NCBI GenBank assembly: GCA_024225035.1
Contig: JAAEMX010000459.1
Location: forward strand, 1 to 35,306
DNA length: 35,306 nt
From: Lentisphaerota bacterium
GTDB taxonomy: Bacteria > Verrucomicrobiota > Lentisphaeria > Victivallales > Victivallaceae
Direction: 5' to 3'
Position numbers and translations under genes: made by a program. The notes under the pieces are model-generated. The model saw only the letters and a program-made list of their open reading frames with translations. It was not told the origin of the DNA and made no database searches. Shown in pieces: positions 18,610 through 27,323 of the stretch (positions are counted from its first letter, which is position 1; the number at the start of each line of letters is the position of its first letter).

Positions 18610-19015
18610 TCAAAGAAAACATGATTCACAATAATACATAATTCGCCAAAAAGTGAATCCAAAAGCCAAGATAAAAATGATCATTGCTATTATTGCACAA
18701 GTTTTTGCAATTTTATATTTTGGAAGTTCGGTATTCCACCAGAAGCAAAAATGTAAAAAAACAGCCAGTCCAACTAAAGATATCCCGAAGCTAACAGCTG
18801 ATATATTTTTAAGTACAAGAAACGTACCGCATCCTTTCCCTGGCAAAAAAATAGCATTTTGTCATGGTACATGCATAAATACCGTAGCCTACAATGATCA
18901 ATGGTAGAATTATTACTCTAATGACACGTAAAAATTGATTTTCAGATGAAGCGCCGGAGAATGTTTCAAATAATTTAATATAGCAATGTCGTAAGTTACG
19001 TTTTTTCCTAATCAT
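18610..19015 (-). pseudogene. Small multi-pass membrane protein, frameshifted
   Basis: Two overlapping minus-strand frames join across a run of seven T (plus-strand A run at 18845-18851). The first (from 19015) has the N-terminus MIRKKRNLRH and one membrane segment (VIILPLIIVGYGIYACT). The second runs to 18610 with two more (VSFGISLVGLAVFLHFCFWW and AIIAMIIFILAFGFTFW). A one-base change in the run would give a single protein of about 134 residues with three membrane spans. It may be a real pseudogene, a phase-variable tract or a sequencing indel. Function unknown. Confidence 0.6.
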
Positions 19016-19255
19016 GGTATAGTTTCCAAGGCTGAATATACATAATAAAAATATAACGTTTTTTTCTACAACTACAAATTGAAATACTATTCATCAAAAC
19101 TTCACTTTACCGATATTGTTTGAAATATACTTTAAATATGATAGTCTATTGTAGGGATCATTAAAAAAGCAATTGAACTACAAATGACTTAAGAATTTCT
19201 TTTTGTAGATACATTTATTATTAGAATCTAACGATATTTTTAACTTTGGGGAAAC

Positions 19256-20155
19256 ATGTACAAAACGCATCGTAAAAAAACTATCATACTTACTGCAATA
19301 ATAGTTTTTATCGTCTCCTTGGCAACTATTCTTTCTATACAACCCCGAAAACTATCATCTAAAGCACAACAACAATTTCAATTGCTTGAAAGTTCTATAC
19401 TGTCCTGTATTAAGTCAAACAACTATGAGCAGGCTGCTTATCTAGGGGAAAAATCAATAAATTTTGCTCAGAATAAATTCACACCTACAGAGTATCATAA
19501 GCTTCTCATCCTAACAGGTTACTCTTTTTATCATTTAAAGCAGTATAATAAAGCTGCTGCGATTTATCAAAGGCTAGCAGAGAAAACACAAGATATGCCA
19601 AACCACCAGCTATCTATTTATTATTTGTACAAGGGAATGTTGCTTCAAAGACAAGGTCATTTGAAGAAGGCTGCAAATGCTCTCCAGAAAGCTGTTAAAA
19701 TTAATGATCAAGCCTCTATAAACAGAGTTTTTACGGTCTTGGCTACAACTTACCTAGATTTGCATAAAGATGATGAGGCACTCTCAGTTTTACAGCAAAA
19801 ACTTAGCTATACCCAAAAAACATATGGTGTAAATAGCGAGGAAGTGGCTGAAAGTTATTTTTGGCTGGCAAGGGCTTATCTTCTTATGAAGAAAATAGCC
19901 AAAGCAAAAACAATCTTTCATAAATGCATTTCTATTTTAAGCAAATGTCAATCTGATCGGACTCTTGTTGTAATGGCTTACCTGAACCTTGCCGACATTG
20001 CCGAAATTTACGACAAGGACAAGGTTTTGGCACTGGACTTTTTACAAAAAGCCTTTGAAGTTAATAGCCTCCTTGCACAACCAATAAAGGAACAGGAACA
20101 ACCAATAAAAAGTAAAATTAAAAAAATCAAACTTGAGTTGCAGGCTAAACCTTGA
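19256..20155 (+). CDS. Membrane-anchored TPR protein
   Basis: The 299-residue protein has an N-terminal signal anchor at about 9-27 (TIILTAIIVFIVSLATI) followed by tandem tetratricopeptide-like helical pairs. These include YEQAAYLGEKSINFA, YNKAAAIYQRLAEK, LKKAANALQKAVKI, DEALSVLQQKL and IAKAKTIFHKCISIL. TPRs make protein-protein scaffolds; here they probably face the periplasm. GGGGAA lies just before the ATG. No partner can be named from the neighbours, which are small unknown genes. Confidence 0.8.
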   Translation: MYKTHRKKTIILTAIIVFIVSLATILSIQPRKLSSKAQQQFQLLESSILSCIKSNNYEQAAYLGEKSINFAQNKFTPTEYHKLLILTGYSFYHLKQYNKAAAIYQRLAEKTQDMPNHQLSIYYLYKGMLLQRQGHLKKAANALQKAVKINDQASINRVFTVLATTYLDLHKDDEALSVLQQKLSYTQKTYGVNSEEVAESYFWLARAYLLMKKIAKAKTIFHKCISILSKCQSDRTLVVMAYLNLADIAEIYDKDKVLALDFLQKAFEVNSLLAQPIKEQEQPIKSKIKKIKLELQAKP

Positions 20156-20179
20156 ATGGTTGGAAATAATTTTTACAGC

Positions 20180-20464
20180 CTAATGCCCCCTAACTTTTTC
20201 TACGTTGTCTCTATGAACTCCTCTCCCTCTTTTTATCAGATAATTACGTTCACTAATTTTACTAAATGCTCCGCTTTTCAATTCATTGTCTATGTTCTCA
20301 AATTCTTTTTCAAGCTTACTGACATAACCATAGAATACTTTTGCCGTTTTTTCGGTGTTTTCGGCAACGGTAAAGATAAATTCATAATATTCTCGCATCC
20401 CTCGAGGCAGCTTCCCAGAAAGATTTTTTAATGTTGAAGCCATTTTCGAAGCTTCTTTTGCCAC
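20180..20464 (-). CDS. Small helical protein overlapping the upstream gene
   Basis: The frame opens with GTG at 20464 (MAKEASKMAS) or ATG at 20443 and gives up to 94 residues, predicted mostly helical, with a basic C-terminus. It overlaps the 3' end of the gene at 20428-21186 by 37 bases in another frame. Neither start has a good ribosome binding site. It may be translated by coupling, or the two may be one gene split by a frameshift. No family recognised. Confidence 0.5.
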   Translation of the reverse strand: MAKEASKMASTLKNLSGKLPRGMREYYEFIFTVAENTEKTAKVFYGYVSKLEKEFENIDNELKSGAFSKISERNYLIKRGRGVHRDNVEKVRGH

Positions 20465-21186
20465 ATTATAATAATATTTTTGTAGTCTTCAGGTGTTTTC
20501 AGTTTGCTTTGCTGCTGGATAAGTTCCTGACCACGCTCAAGAAAATTATATGCTCTAATCAGCTGTCCACTTTTGTCTACAACATCTTCAATTTTTGAAA
20601 TAACTTTACCGGCATCAGCTAACTTCTGGACAAACAATTTTAGTTTTCCACTGGAACCTCCTTTGCGCAGGTATTCGGCTATTTCCCCTTTAGATAAAGC
20701 TCTTTTTATATAGCTGTGATCTGACTTGAAATAAACTTTATCATAAATTCTTTCAGCCTCCTCCATGATTTCATTATAAATACGGTTCTGCATTTTCACT
20801 AAAATTTTATTTTTCAAAGCTGAAGGATCCAACCCGCTTATTTTACTCAATTGCTCAAGCTCTTTTTTCAAACCTGCAAACTTTGAACGTAATCGTGGAG
20901 GAACAAGCCCATCAATAACTCTGTCTATCACTAGCTTTATTCGTTTACCAGCGTTGGTTCGGTTTACGCCAGAAATTATAAGAGACAAAGCTTCATCAAT
21001 TTTTTCATATGTTTCTACAAAACTGACAAATTCCGCTGTAAACTTTTTGATATGCTTATGACTTTTCCTGAGGGCATTTATATTTCTAGAATTAGTTTTC
21101 TCTTGACGTATAAAATTCATTTTATTACGTGAATAGCCTGTTTTTCTGAGTGCTCGCTGCTTGACTTTAATACTGTATTGTTTCAT
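20428..21186 (-). CDS. Lys/Arg-rich helical protein, unknown
   Basis: The 252-residue product is highly basic at the N-terminus (MKQYSIKVKQRALRKTGYSR) and almost entirely helical after that, with a VDRVIDGLVPPRLRSKF element near 85-101 and a C-terminus rich in Lys and Leu. There is no membrane segment or signal peptide. It is followed by an overlapping small frame. Such charge suggests binding to nucleic acid or membrane, but no domain is recognised. Confidence 0.65.
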   Translation of the reverse strand: MKQYSIKVKQRALRKTGYSRNKMNFIRQEKTNSRNINALRKSHKHIKKFTAEFVSFVETYEKIDEALSLIISGVNRTNAGKRIKLVIDRVIDGLVPPRLRSKFAGLKKELEQLSKISGLDPSALKNKILVKMQNRIYNEIMEEAERIYDKVYFKSDHSYIKRALSKGEIAEYLRKGGSSGKLKLFVQKLADAGKVISKIEDVVDKSGQLIRAYNFLERGQELIQQQSKLKTPEDYKNIIIMWQKKLRKWLQH

Positions 21187-21414
21187 GGTTTTCCCCGTGG
21201 CATAAAGCCAAGTTACAAATTAATATACAAAAACGAAAAAGTTATCTTTGTATACAGGAAATTTGTCAACCAATCGTAATCTTGTGCTATAGCCTAAAGG
21301 ATCTTTAACCAAGGATATTGGGAAAAGTCATTGCAAGTGAGGTATTAAAGCTGATAAAGTTTATACTTATGAGTCGACTAGCTTGTTGCTTATTTCTTTG
21401 AAGGTTTTTGTTAG

Positions 21415-21804
21415 GAATTTTGCTATGTTGCGTTTGAATGGGGGCATGAATCTACCGCAGCCTTGGTATATTTCATACAAGCCATATCTGAACTCGCTAT
21501 TGATGCCGTCCGGGAACATGTCAGAAGATTTTCCATGCAGTCAGGAAAATCGAATGATGAAATCAATTTGCACTCTGCCTGGGAAGAATTGCTCTCAGCA
21601 GATAAAGTCAAATTTCATTTGAAAAAACGCAAATTGTTTTTAGCCCTTGAATGGATATTTATAAAACTGCTTGAACAAAACAATGCAAAACCTCAAAGTT
21701 TGAAGAAATATCAAAAAGAAATTGTTGAAACAGTAAAAAAATTTATACAGAAGAACTTCAGTCAAAACCCAGACCTTAACAGACTTTCTAAAATTGCCGC
21801 CTAA
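21415..21804 (+). pseudogene. AraC-family regulator remnant
   Basis: The open frame from 21415 has no ATG near its beginning (a TTG at 21463 is the first usable start). It reads FEWGHESTAALVYFIQAISE, then a helical middle, and ends KKFIQKNFSQNPDLNRLSKIAA before a stop. The last part matches the opening of the AraC DNA-binding domain, where a first helix (yIxxn...) leads into the LxxLA recognition region; the rest of the two HTH motifs is missing. Both the N-terminal part and most of the C-terminal domain are therefore gone. The best reading is a truncated AraC gene. Confidence 0.5.
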
Positions 21805-21993
21805 AGGAAGTCAGGCGCCTGACTGAACTTAGTTATTCTCAAAAAAGTATAGCTTTTGAACTGGTATTTTCCAGTCAATCAGCATATGCCACCTAGCGTA
21901 AAAAAAATAATAAGACGCTCTAAAACCTGTATTGATTTTTATAATTTTAAACAGGATTTTAGAGCTCACCTTAATAAAAACATTAACTATCAT

Positions 21994-23265
21994 TTATTCA
22001 AGGCGGTGATATTTCATATCATTTTTACTACTGTATTTATTGTTCATAGCATATTGATAAAGATACCGTTTTCTATTCAAATCATGATTGCAGATATAGG
22101 CTTCATATAGACTTTTGATTTTATTTTTATTTGAAGAAAATAAACTAGACCGGAAATTTTTTATTTTTAAGTCTATGGTCTGATCAATCTCTGCCATTTT
22201 CTTATCATTTTCATTTGATGCATCGCCCGACTCTGACTTGTCATATGAGAGTCTCAATATACTATCAAGACTGGGCTCATCTTCCAACTTCTTTCTCTCA
22301 AGCAGGAACTTAATGCATGAAAGCCTTTTCATAAATCCGCCGTGAACATATGGCTTAAAATTAGACTGATCGGCTATTTCTTCAAAAGCGTGCTCTAATA
22401 TTTCATGAACTTCACTAAACTCGTCATTATCAATTTTTAACAGTAATGCCTTAACCGCATTGACATAATTTCTTCTTCTATGCATCATTAAGTTATCACA
22501 ATAACTTTTTAAAAGCGCCCTGGCTTTATTCATCCTTGCCTTTAGAGGCAAATTACTATGCGGAGCCTTCTCCAGTATTTTCAGATATCGATCTTCAGGC
22601 GTGAATCTCAGTTGTCTGGTTATAACAATATTCAGAGGCCACTTAAAACGTGAACATTCGACATCATCGAAGTTCAGAGTCTCACCCTTTTTACTGCTCC
22701 CTGAAACATATTTTTTGTTATATGCATAGTGTTGTTGAGAAATAATATAATTTCCGAAACCATTATCACCGAGTACTCTTTGCAGTGTATATAAATGATT
22801 TCTCACAGGTGTGAAGTTCCATTTGGACTTTATTAAAACATCATCAATAATCCCTAATCTTGATAGAACATATGAAGCAAAATTATGACAATTTCTTTTC
22901 ATCAGCCAGAAATGCTTTGATTTAGTGTTTCTACTCATGAGATCCTCAAAATCAGAAGCGGTGTCATAGCTTACCGGAAAATGCTCTGCATAAACCTCAA
23001 CTTTCATTTTTCTATATGAAATGGGGTCACTGGAATTAATCGCATTGTCTCCACCATAAAAAAGGGCACCGGATCGCCCACCACCCTCATCCTGTGAGAT
23101 ACCGTAACTTTTCATCAGGTGGTAATTACCGTCATCGGCCCTTACACTAAGTCCTAAAAAAGCATGATATCCTTTACCACAAATATTTTTATTCGTATTT
23201 CGTTTTGTTATATAAGAGATTATGTACTTATTACCTATATGACTTAAATTCTTTATAATCTGCAC
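21994..23265 (-). CDS. Permuted NlpC/P60-like (papain-fold) protein, effector candidate
   Basis: The start is GTG at 23265 with GAGGTGG a few bases upstream. The 423-residue product has H34 in KGYHAFLGLS near the N-terminus and C126 in KRNCHNFASYVLSRLG. This order (His first, Cys later in an NCHNFA-type helix) is that of circularly permuted papain-fold enzymes such as LRAT, PPPDE and YiiX. Those act as amidases, thiol proteases or acyltransferases. Between them lies GGGRSGALFYGG. The C-terminal 230 residues are helical and charged, with no known domain. No signal peptide. Together with the other unusual hydrolases here it looks like a secreted effector, but that is inferred. Confidence 0.7.
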   Translation of the reverse strand: MQIIKNLSHIGNKYIISYITKRNTNKNICGKGYHAFLGLSVRADDGNYHLMKSYGISQDEGGGRSGALFYGGDNAINSSDPISYRKMKVEVYAEHFPVSYDTASDFEDLMSRNTKSKHFWLMKRNCHNFASYVLSRLGIIDDVLIKSKWNFTPVRNHLYTLQRVLGDNGFGNYIISQQHYAYNKKYVSGSSKKGETLNFDDVECSRFKWPLNIVITRQLRFTPEDRYLKILEKAPHSNLPLKARMNKARALLKSYCDNLMMHRRRNYVNAVKALLLKIDNDEFSEVHEILEHAFEEIADQSNFKPYVHGGFMKRLSCIKFLLERKKLEDEPSLDSILRLSYDKSESGDASNENDKKMAEIDQTIDLKIKNFRSSLFSSNKNKIKSLYEAYICNHDLNRKRYLYQYAMNNKYSSKNDMKYHRLE

Positions 23266-23507
23266 TCTTCCACCTCAATATTAAGTAAAATATAAACTAT
23301 TTTAACAGATCATAAAGACACTAGCTTTCAAATCTTAGTTTCAATATATAAAGAAACACTTATTTCTTATAATTATGACATTATTCCTCTAACGAACGCC
23401 CCTGATAAAAAAGTAATTACTTAATATAATATTATTTAAAAACTCTATAATAGAGTTTTTGGGATAAGACATTAATAAATGTTTATGAACATGAGAATCA
23501 GGACTGA

Positions 23508-24311
23508 TTATTTAGAGGAGTTTCTTTTGGATGCCTTGAATTTTGATGGTGATATTCCGCGGCGGGATTTGAACTGCCTGCTGAAACAGAATTCATCGCT
23601 ATAACCTAGAATGTCTGCAATCCTGGAGATGGAGTGCTCGGAAAACATAAGAAGACTTTCAGCTTCCTGAATTCTGGCATTGATAATATAATCGTTTGGA
23701 GTAGTTCCACAATATTTTTTAAAAAGACGGATAAAATGATCCGTAGTATAGCCGCATTCACGAGCCAGTTCTGAAGTTTTCCATGAATTTCCCGGTTTTT
23801 CACAAATACGCCTGCATAATTTATTTATCTTATTATACTGCTCCATCTGCAGTCCTGAATAGTGACTCATGTCGGAAACACGCAGCTCCAGAAGAGCTGT
23901 TTTCAGCCACTGTGCGGCTTCCTGAAGCTTGCCTCTTGCATAGTAATCCAGACAGCGTTTCATCACACTGTACATCAAGTTGGGGTCTTCTACATGATAA
24001 TGAGTTTCCGGGAATATACCTTCATCCAGTTGTCGGTTATTTTCATCCAGACAGACAAATAATATATATGGAACAATCAGGCAGTTATCCGGATCATGAC
24101 ACCCGTGCTGACTTTGCGAATGGCGGAGCAGAAAACAGTCACCACGTGAAAGCTTATAAGTCTCTACATTGGATGTCAGTACACCTTTTCCCCTGTATAC
24201 AAACCAGAGGTTGAAAAGATGGCTTCCAGGCCTATGCTTCCATTCCCAGTCAGGAGAACAATTAGCTATGCTCCCTCCTTCTATCACAATATTATAATCA
24301 TCACTACCCAA
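23508..24311 (-). CDS. AraC-family transcriptional regulator
   Basis: The 267-residue protein has an N-terminal cupin-like sensor domain (LWFVYRGKGVLTSN near 35-48, then GDCFLLRHSQSQHGC) and a C-terminal AraC DNA-binding domain from about 165. Both HTH units are visible: TSELARECGYTTDHFIRLFK and ISRIADILGYSDEFCFSRQF. The start appears to be TTG with AGGAAA upstream. It is divergent from the carbohydrate-related mosaic gene at 24453, so it probably controlled that locus in response to a sugar. It is complete and should still be functional. Confidence 0.9.
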   Translation of the reverse strand: MGSDDYNIVIEGGSIANCSPDWEWKHRPGSHLFNLWFVYRGKGVLTSNVETYKLSRGDCFLLRHSQSQHGCHDPDNCLIVPYILFVCLDENNRQLDEGIFPETHYHVEDPNLMYSVMKRCLDYYARGKLQEAAQWLKTALLELRVSDMSHYSGLQMEQYNKINKLCRRICEKPGNSWKTSELARECGYTTDHFIRLFKKYCGTTPNDYIINARIQEAESLLMFSEHSISRIADILGYSDEFCFSRQFKSRRGISPSKFKASKRNSSK

Positions 24312-24452
24312 TATCGATTTTTCCTATTTATTTATCGATTAATGCTATGATCTTATCTATTTTTAACATACTACAATATACTTCTGCGTATTAAAATATA
24401 CAAATACCACATATAAAAGAGAATCCTAATAACCTTAAAACGAGAGTGCAAA

Positions 24453-25046
24453 ATGGAAAAAGCAAAAACAAAAGTAAGAATTGTATTACCGGGCTTGCCG
24501 GAAGATCAGTCATCATGGCCTCATATTGGGTATGATTATTTGAAACGTGCAGACGAAATTACCTCTGCTCTGGAAATCGCACTTCCTGAGATAGAATTTT
24601 CAAAAGTTGTTTACTACTCACTGGAAGAAGTGCAAGCCGGATATGAAAACGATGAAAAAGGTAAATATGACGGTTACCTTGTCTACCTTAGCTGTATTTG
24701 GACTGACATTCCGTTTTTCTACGCAAGAACAGCCAAACCGGTTGTAATTTCCAACCAGTTGTATTCGGGTTGCGGCGATTACTTGAAATCCATAGAAATC
24801 ATCAATCAGGAAAACTTGCCGATTCCATGTATTTCCTCTTCGGACTTCCAGGATACAGTGGACCTTGTCAAATTATTTGACGTTAAAAAGAAAATAAGTT
24901 CGTCAAAGATTCTCATATTCAGTGACGCACCGCAAGATGCACAATGGGGAGCGACACCTGAAAAGCTGGATGCAGTTGAAAAAGTTTTCGGGCTTGAAGT
25001 AGCAATAGCCGGCAGCAAAGGTCAGATTTCAGGTAAACTGGGATGA
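24453..25046 (+). pseudogene. Sugar-isomerase-like N-terminal fragment
   Basis: The 197-residue frame looks like the first half of an L-fucose/arabinose isomerase-type Rossmann protein. It has strands such as VRIVLPGLPE, the YDGYLVYLSCIWTDIP stretch and KPVVISNQLYSGCGDY. It stops at 25046, immediately where a different coding sequence (M28 peptidase) begins in another frame, so the gene is truncated. The isomerase family call is moderate; the truncation is clear. The divergent AraC regulator fits a carbohydrate locus. Confidence 0.5.
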
Positions 25047-25296
25047 GAATCCACGAGATAATAAATCACAGAATGTAATTGCTACTTTGCCGGGTAGCGG
25101 CCCTTACTGGATGGCAGTTACAGCTCACCACGATTCAGCAGCATATGCGCCCGGGGCGCTGGATAATGGCGGTGGTGTTTCCATGCTTACAGAGCTGGCT
25201 AGAAGTTTTGCCGGTAAAAAATTTCCCGCAACCATATACTTTGTGGCTACAGGAAGTGAAGAGAACGGCGGAAATGATTTTTGCGGGGAATGTTGA
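25039..25296 (+). pseudogene. M28 family metallopeptidase fragment
   Basis: In the frame starting at 25039 the sequence reads WDENPRDNKSQNVIATLPG, then TAHHDSAAYAPGALDNGGG, then TIYFVATGSEENGG. This is the metal-binding core of M28 aminopeptidases: the HxD that binds zinc, the GAxDNxxG motif carrying the bridging Asp, and the EE pair with the catalytic Glu. About 85 residues remain of a domain near 200-300, with neither end. It merges upstream with the isomerase-like frame and downstream with the beta-helix frame. Confidence 0.75.
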
Positions 25297-26842
25297 CGGA
25301 GTGACATTTGCCAGAGTTGATGGCAATCATTTAGTTGAGAAAAACCTTTTTCTCTACCATTCATGGGAAGATGCCGTTGACGTAAAAGCACATTGGCCTG
25401 ATGAATCTGGTAATAAATGGAGCATTATCAGAAACAACGTAATATCCTGTCAACACTCTCGCTACTCCGGCATAACTATTCAAAACAGTTCTGACCACAT
25501 CATGGTTTTATCCAATGTAATCCGTGGCAATGGTATGTACTGTTCAAGCCTATGGATACATGGCCGCAATAATATGGACTATCCAAATACAGTTAAGGAG
25601 GATCCAGAGGAGAAGGATCCAGAAAAAAAAATAAAGATCAAAAACGCAACTAAATCCGTCTCAAATATTGAAGTCATAGGAAACTGGCTCGACTATATTA
25701 ATCCTGAAGGATATGCAATAAGATTTAAACCATGTGGCACAGAAAAATATGTCGTTGATATTTCTGATGTTTTTATAGCCCACAATATTATCAGTGGACA
25801 CATCAAACCGCTTGAAATAAAAAAATCAATAAACACTGAAGTATTTAACAATATTTTCACTAATTGCGGAGATATTACGGATTTTGTTGTTGACACGAAC
25901 AACACGCCTATATACTCTTTCATATCCAGCTCAAATATGTTTTACAACACAGCTCTTTGGGGTGACAATCCTATTCAGAGCAATAACCAGCCGATTTATT
26001 CTGATTTTCCAGCAGGACCTTTAGCCCAATCTTCTGAAGGCAAAAATCAAGCTGAGAATCTTGGACTGGGTCATGACGTTGGACTGCCTAATGTTGACCT
26101 GACAAAACTAGCTTCATTGGAAATTGAGATTCTGAATAAACTTGGCAAAATCTTTACTTATGAAGATATCTACAGCGCCCTGCAAATGGGAGACTTGGAG
26201 GCCAACAAGTATTCTCCAAAGATGTTGCTCGCCCATTGGCCTATGGACACTGTTAACAGCGGTAAAACTACCGATTTAACAGCGAACAATTGTCATGCAG
26301 CAGTACCCGCAAATGTAACCTTAATTGACGGAAAAGTCGGCAATGCCATGACATTTGATGGCACCACCAGGCTTTTACCAACTAATCAAAACAGGCTTGC
26401 AATTGATGGAGACTTGACTATTGCCGCATGGGTCAAGACCGATAATACCGAGAAAAATCAGATGTCTCTTGTCTATGGTGCAGGCTGGACTACTAAAAAC
26501 TATCAAGTCGATATAAATCAAGGTGTTCTACAATTCAAACACGCTAATGGCGCAAGCTGCTTCAATTACAGCTCAGGTGTAAATGTTGCTGACGGGACAT
26601 GGAAACACGTTGCAGTATCAGTAAACAGCACTGAACTTAAGTGCAAGTTCTATGTCGACGGTCAACTGGTTTCTTCCAATGACATGATGGGTAAAGTACA
26701 AACAACAACTGCAAACAACACAAGAAAAATTGGCGGCAGCCAAGGCGATATAAACAAGTGCTGGGTTGGCTCTCTTGACGATATCAGGATTTACAAAGGG
26801 GCTCTTAGTGCTGAAGTTATTCAAAAGTTAATGACTTACTAG
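25079..26842 (+). CDS. Beta-helix/LamG protein with a spurious N-terminus
   Basis: Only about residues 68-587 are meaningful. The first 67 codons are the out-of-frame shadow of the M28 fragment, so the nominal start is not real and the true 5' end is lost at about 25280. From there a right-handed parallel beta-helix region follows, with repeated short strands such as NVDGVTFARVDGNHL, IIRNNVISCQHSRYSGI and MVLSNVIRGNG, as in pectate-lyase-like proteins. After a linker, from about 26220, there is a LamG/concanavalin-like domain: LLAHWPMDT, GNAMTFDGT, LTIAAWVKT, GTWKHVAVS, KFYVDGQLV and SLDDIRIYKGALS. Such proteins are usually exported and act on polysaccharide, but the signal peptide is missing. 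Probably a pseudogene that still holds a long frame. Confidence 0.7.
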   Translation: MLLCRVAALTGWQLQLTTIQQHMRPGRWIMAVVFPCLQSWLEVLPVKNFPQPYTLWLQEVKRTAEMIFAGNVDGVTFARVDGNHLVEKNLFLYHSWEDAVDVKAHWPDESGNKWSIIRNNVISCQHSRYSGITIQNSSDHIMVLSNVIRGNGMYCSSLWIHGRNNMDYPNTVKEDPEEKDPEKKIKIKNATKSVSNIEVIGNWLDYINPEGYAIRFKPCGTEKYVVDISDVFIAHNIISGHIKPLEIKKSINTEVFNNIFTNCGDITDFVVDTNNTPIYSFISSSNMFYNTALWGDNPIQSNNQPIYSDFPAGPLAQSSEGKNQAENLGLGHDVGLPNVDLTKLASLEIEILNKLGKIFTYEDIYSALQMGDLEANKYSPKMLLAHWPMDTVNSGKTTDLTANNCHAAVPANVTLIDGKVGNAMTFDGTTRLLPTNQNRLAIDGDLTIAAWVKTDNTEKNQMSLVYGAGWTTKNYQVDINQGVLQFKHANGASCFNYSSGVNVADGTWKHVAVSVNSTELKCKFYVDGQLVSSNDMMGKVQTTTANNTRKIGGSQGDINKCWVGSLDDIRIYKGALSAEVIQKLMTY

Positions 26843-27323
26843 AAGATATATTAAACAGGACTAACTAAAACCGACGCTTAAAGGTATTGATTATTCTTGA
26901 GCTCTTCCCGGAAGCTCATCAAATCATTCCATTTAAGCGTCATTTTTATATTTAAGTCCTTAATTCTATCACACTTAGCGCAAAACTCAAAAAGTAACTT
27001 ATTTTTTCTCTAAAACAAAAGCTACATATCCAGGAACAAAACGAAATAATCGGGACTCTATATCCTTTGGAGAAAATTGAGTTTGTAGTCTCTTCTTGAG
27101 CGCTTTTATAGATAATAGAGGATTAGTATTTTCATTGTAACTGTGCTTTATATATTACAGCCCTGCCCTAATTTCTTCAAGGATGCTCAAAATAACGTCG
27201 AAAACTAAATAAGATAATAAAGCTACTTCAAAGGCAATTATCCCACTTTCTCAGAAACGCTGCAATAACAGAAATTGTCCGTATTTATAAATAACACCTG
27301 TAAAAAAGAGAAAACTGGAAAAT
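26843..27323. other. Intergenic region with terminator, otherwise empty
   Basis: After the hairpin described separately, the remaining 370 bases are AT-rich and hold no supportable gene. The promoter for the CE-clan gene should be here but is not clear. Confidence 0.5.
26873..26948 (+). terminator. Long hairpin terminator after the LamG gene
   Basis: GACGCTTAAA (26873-26882) pairs perfectly with TTTAAGCGTC (26932-26941), and inner segments around TGAGCT and AGCTCA extend the stem. ATTTTTAT follows. It lies 30 bases after the LamG stop. Confidence 0.75.

Noticed and set aside
25079..25280. N-terminal 67 residues of the beta-helix/LamG frame
   Set aside because: They are the wrong-frame reading of a clear M28 peptidase sequence.
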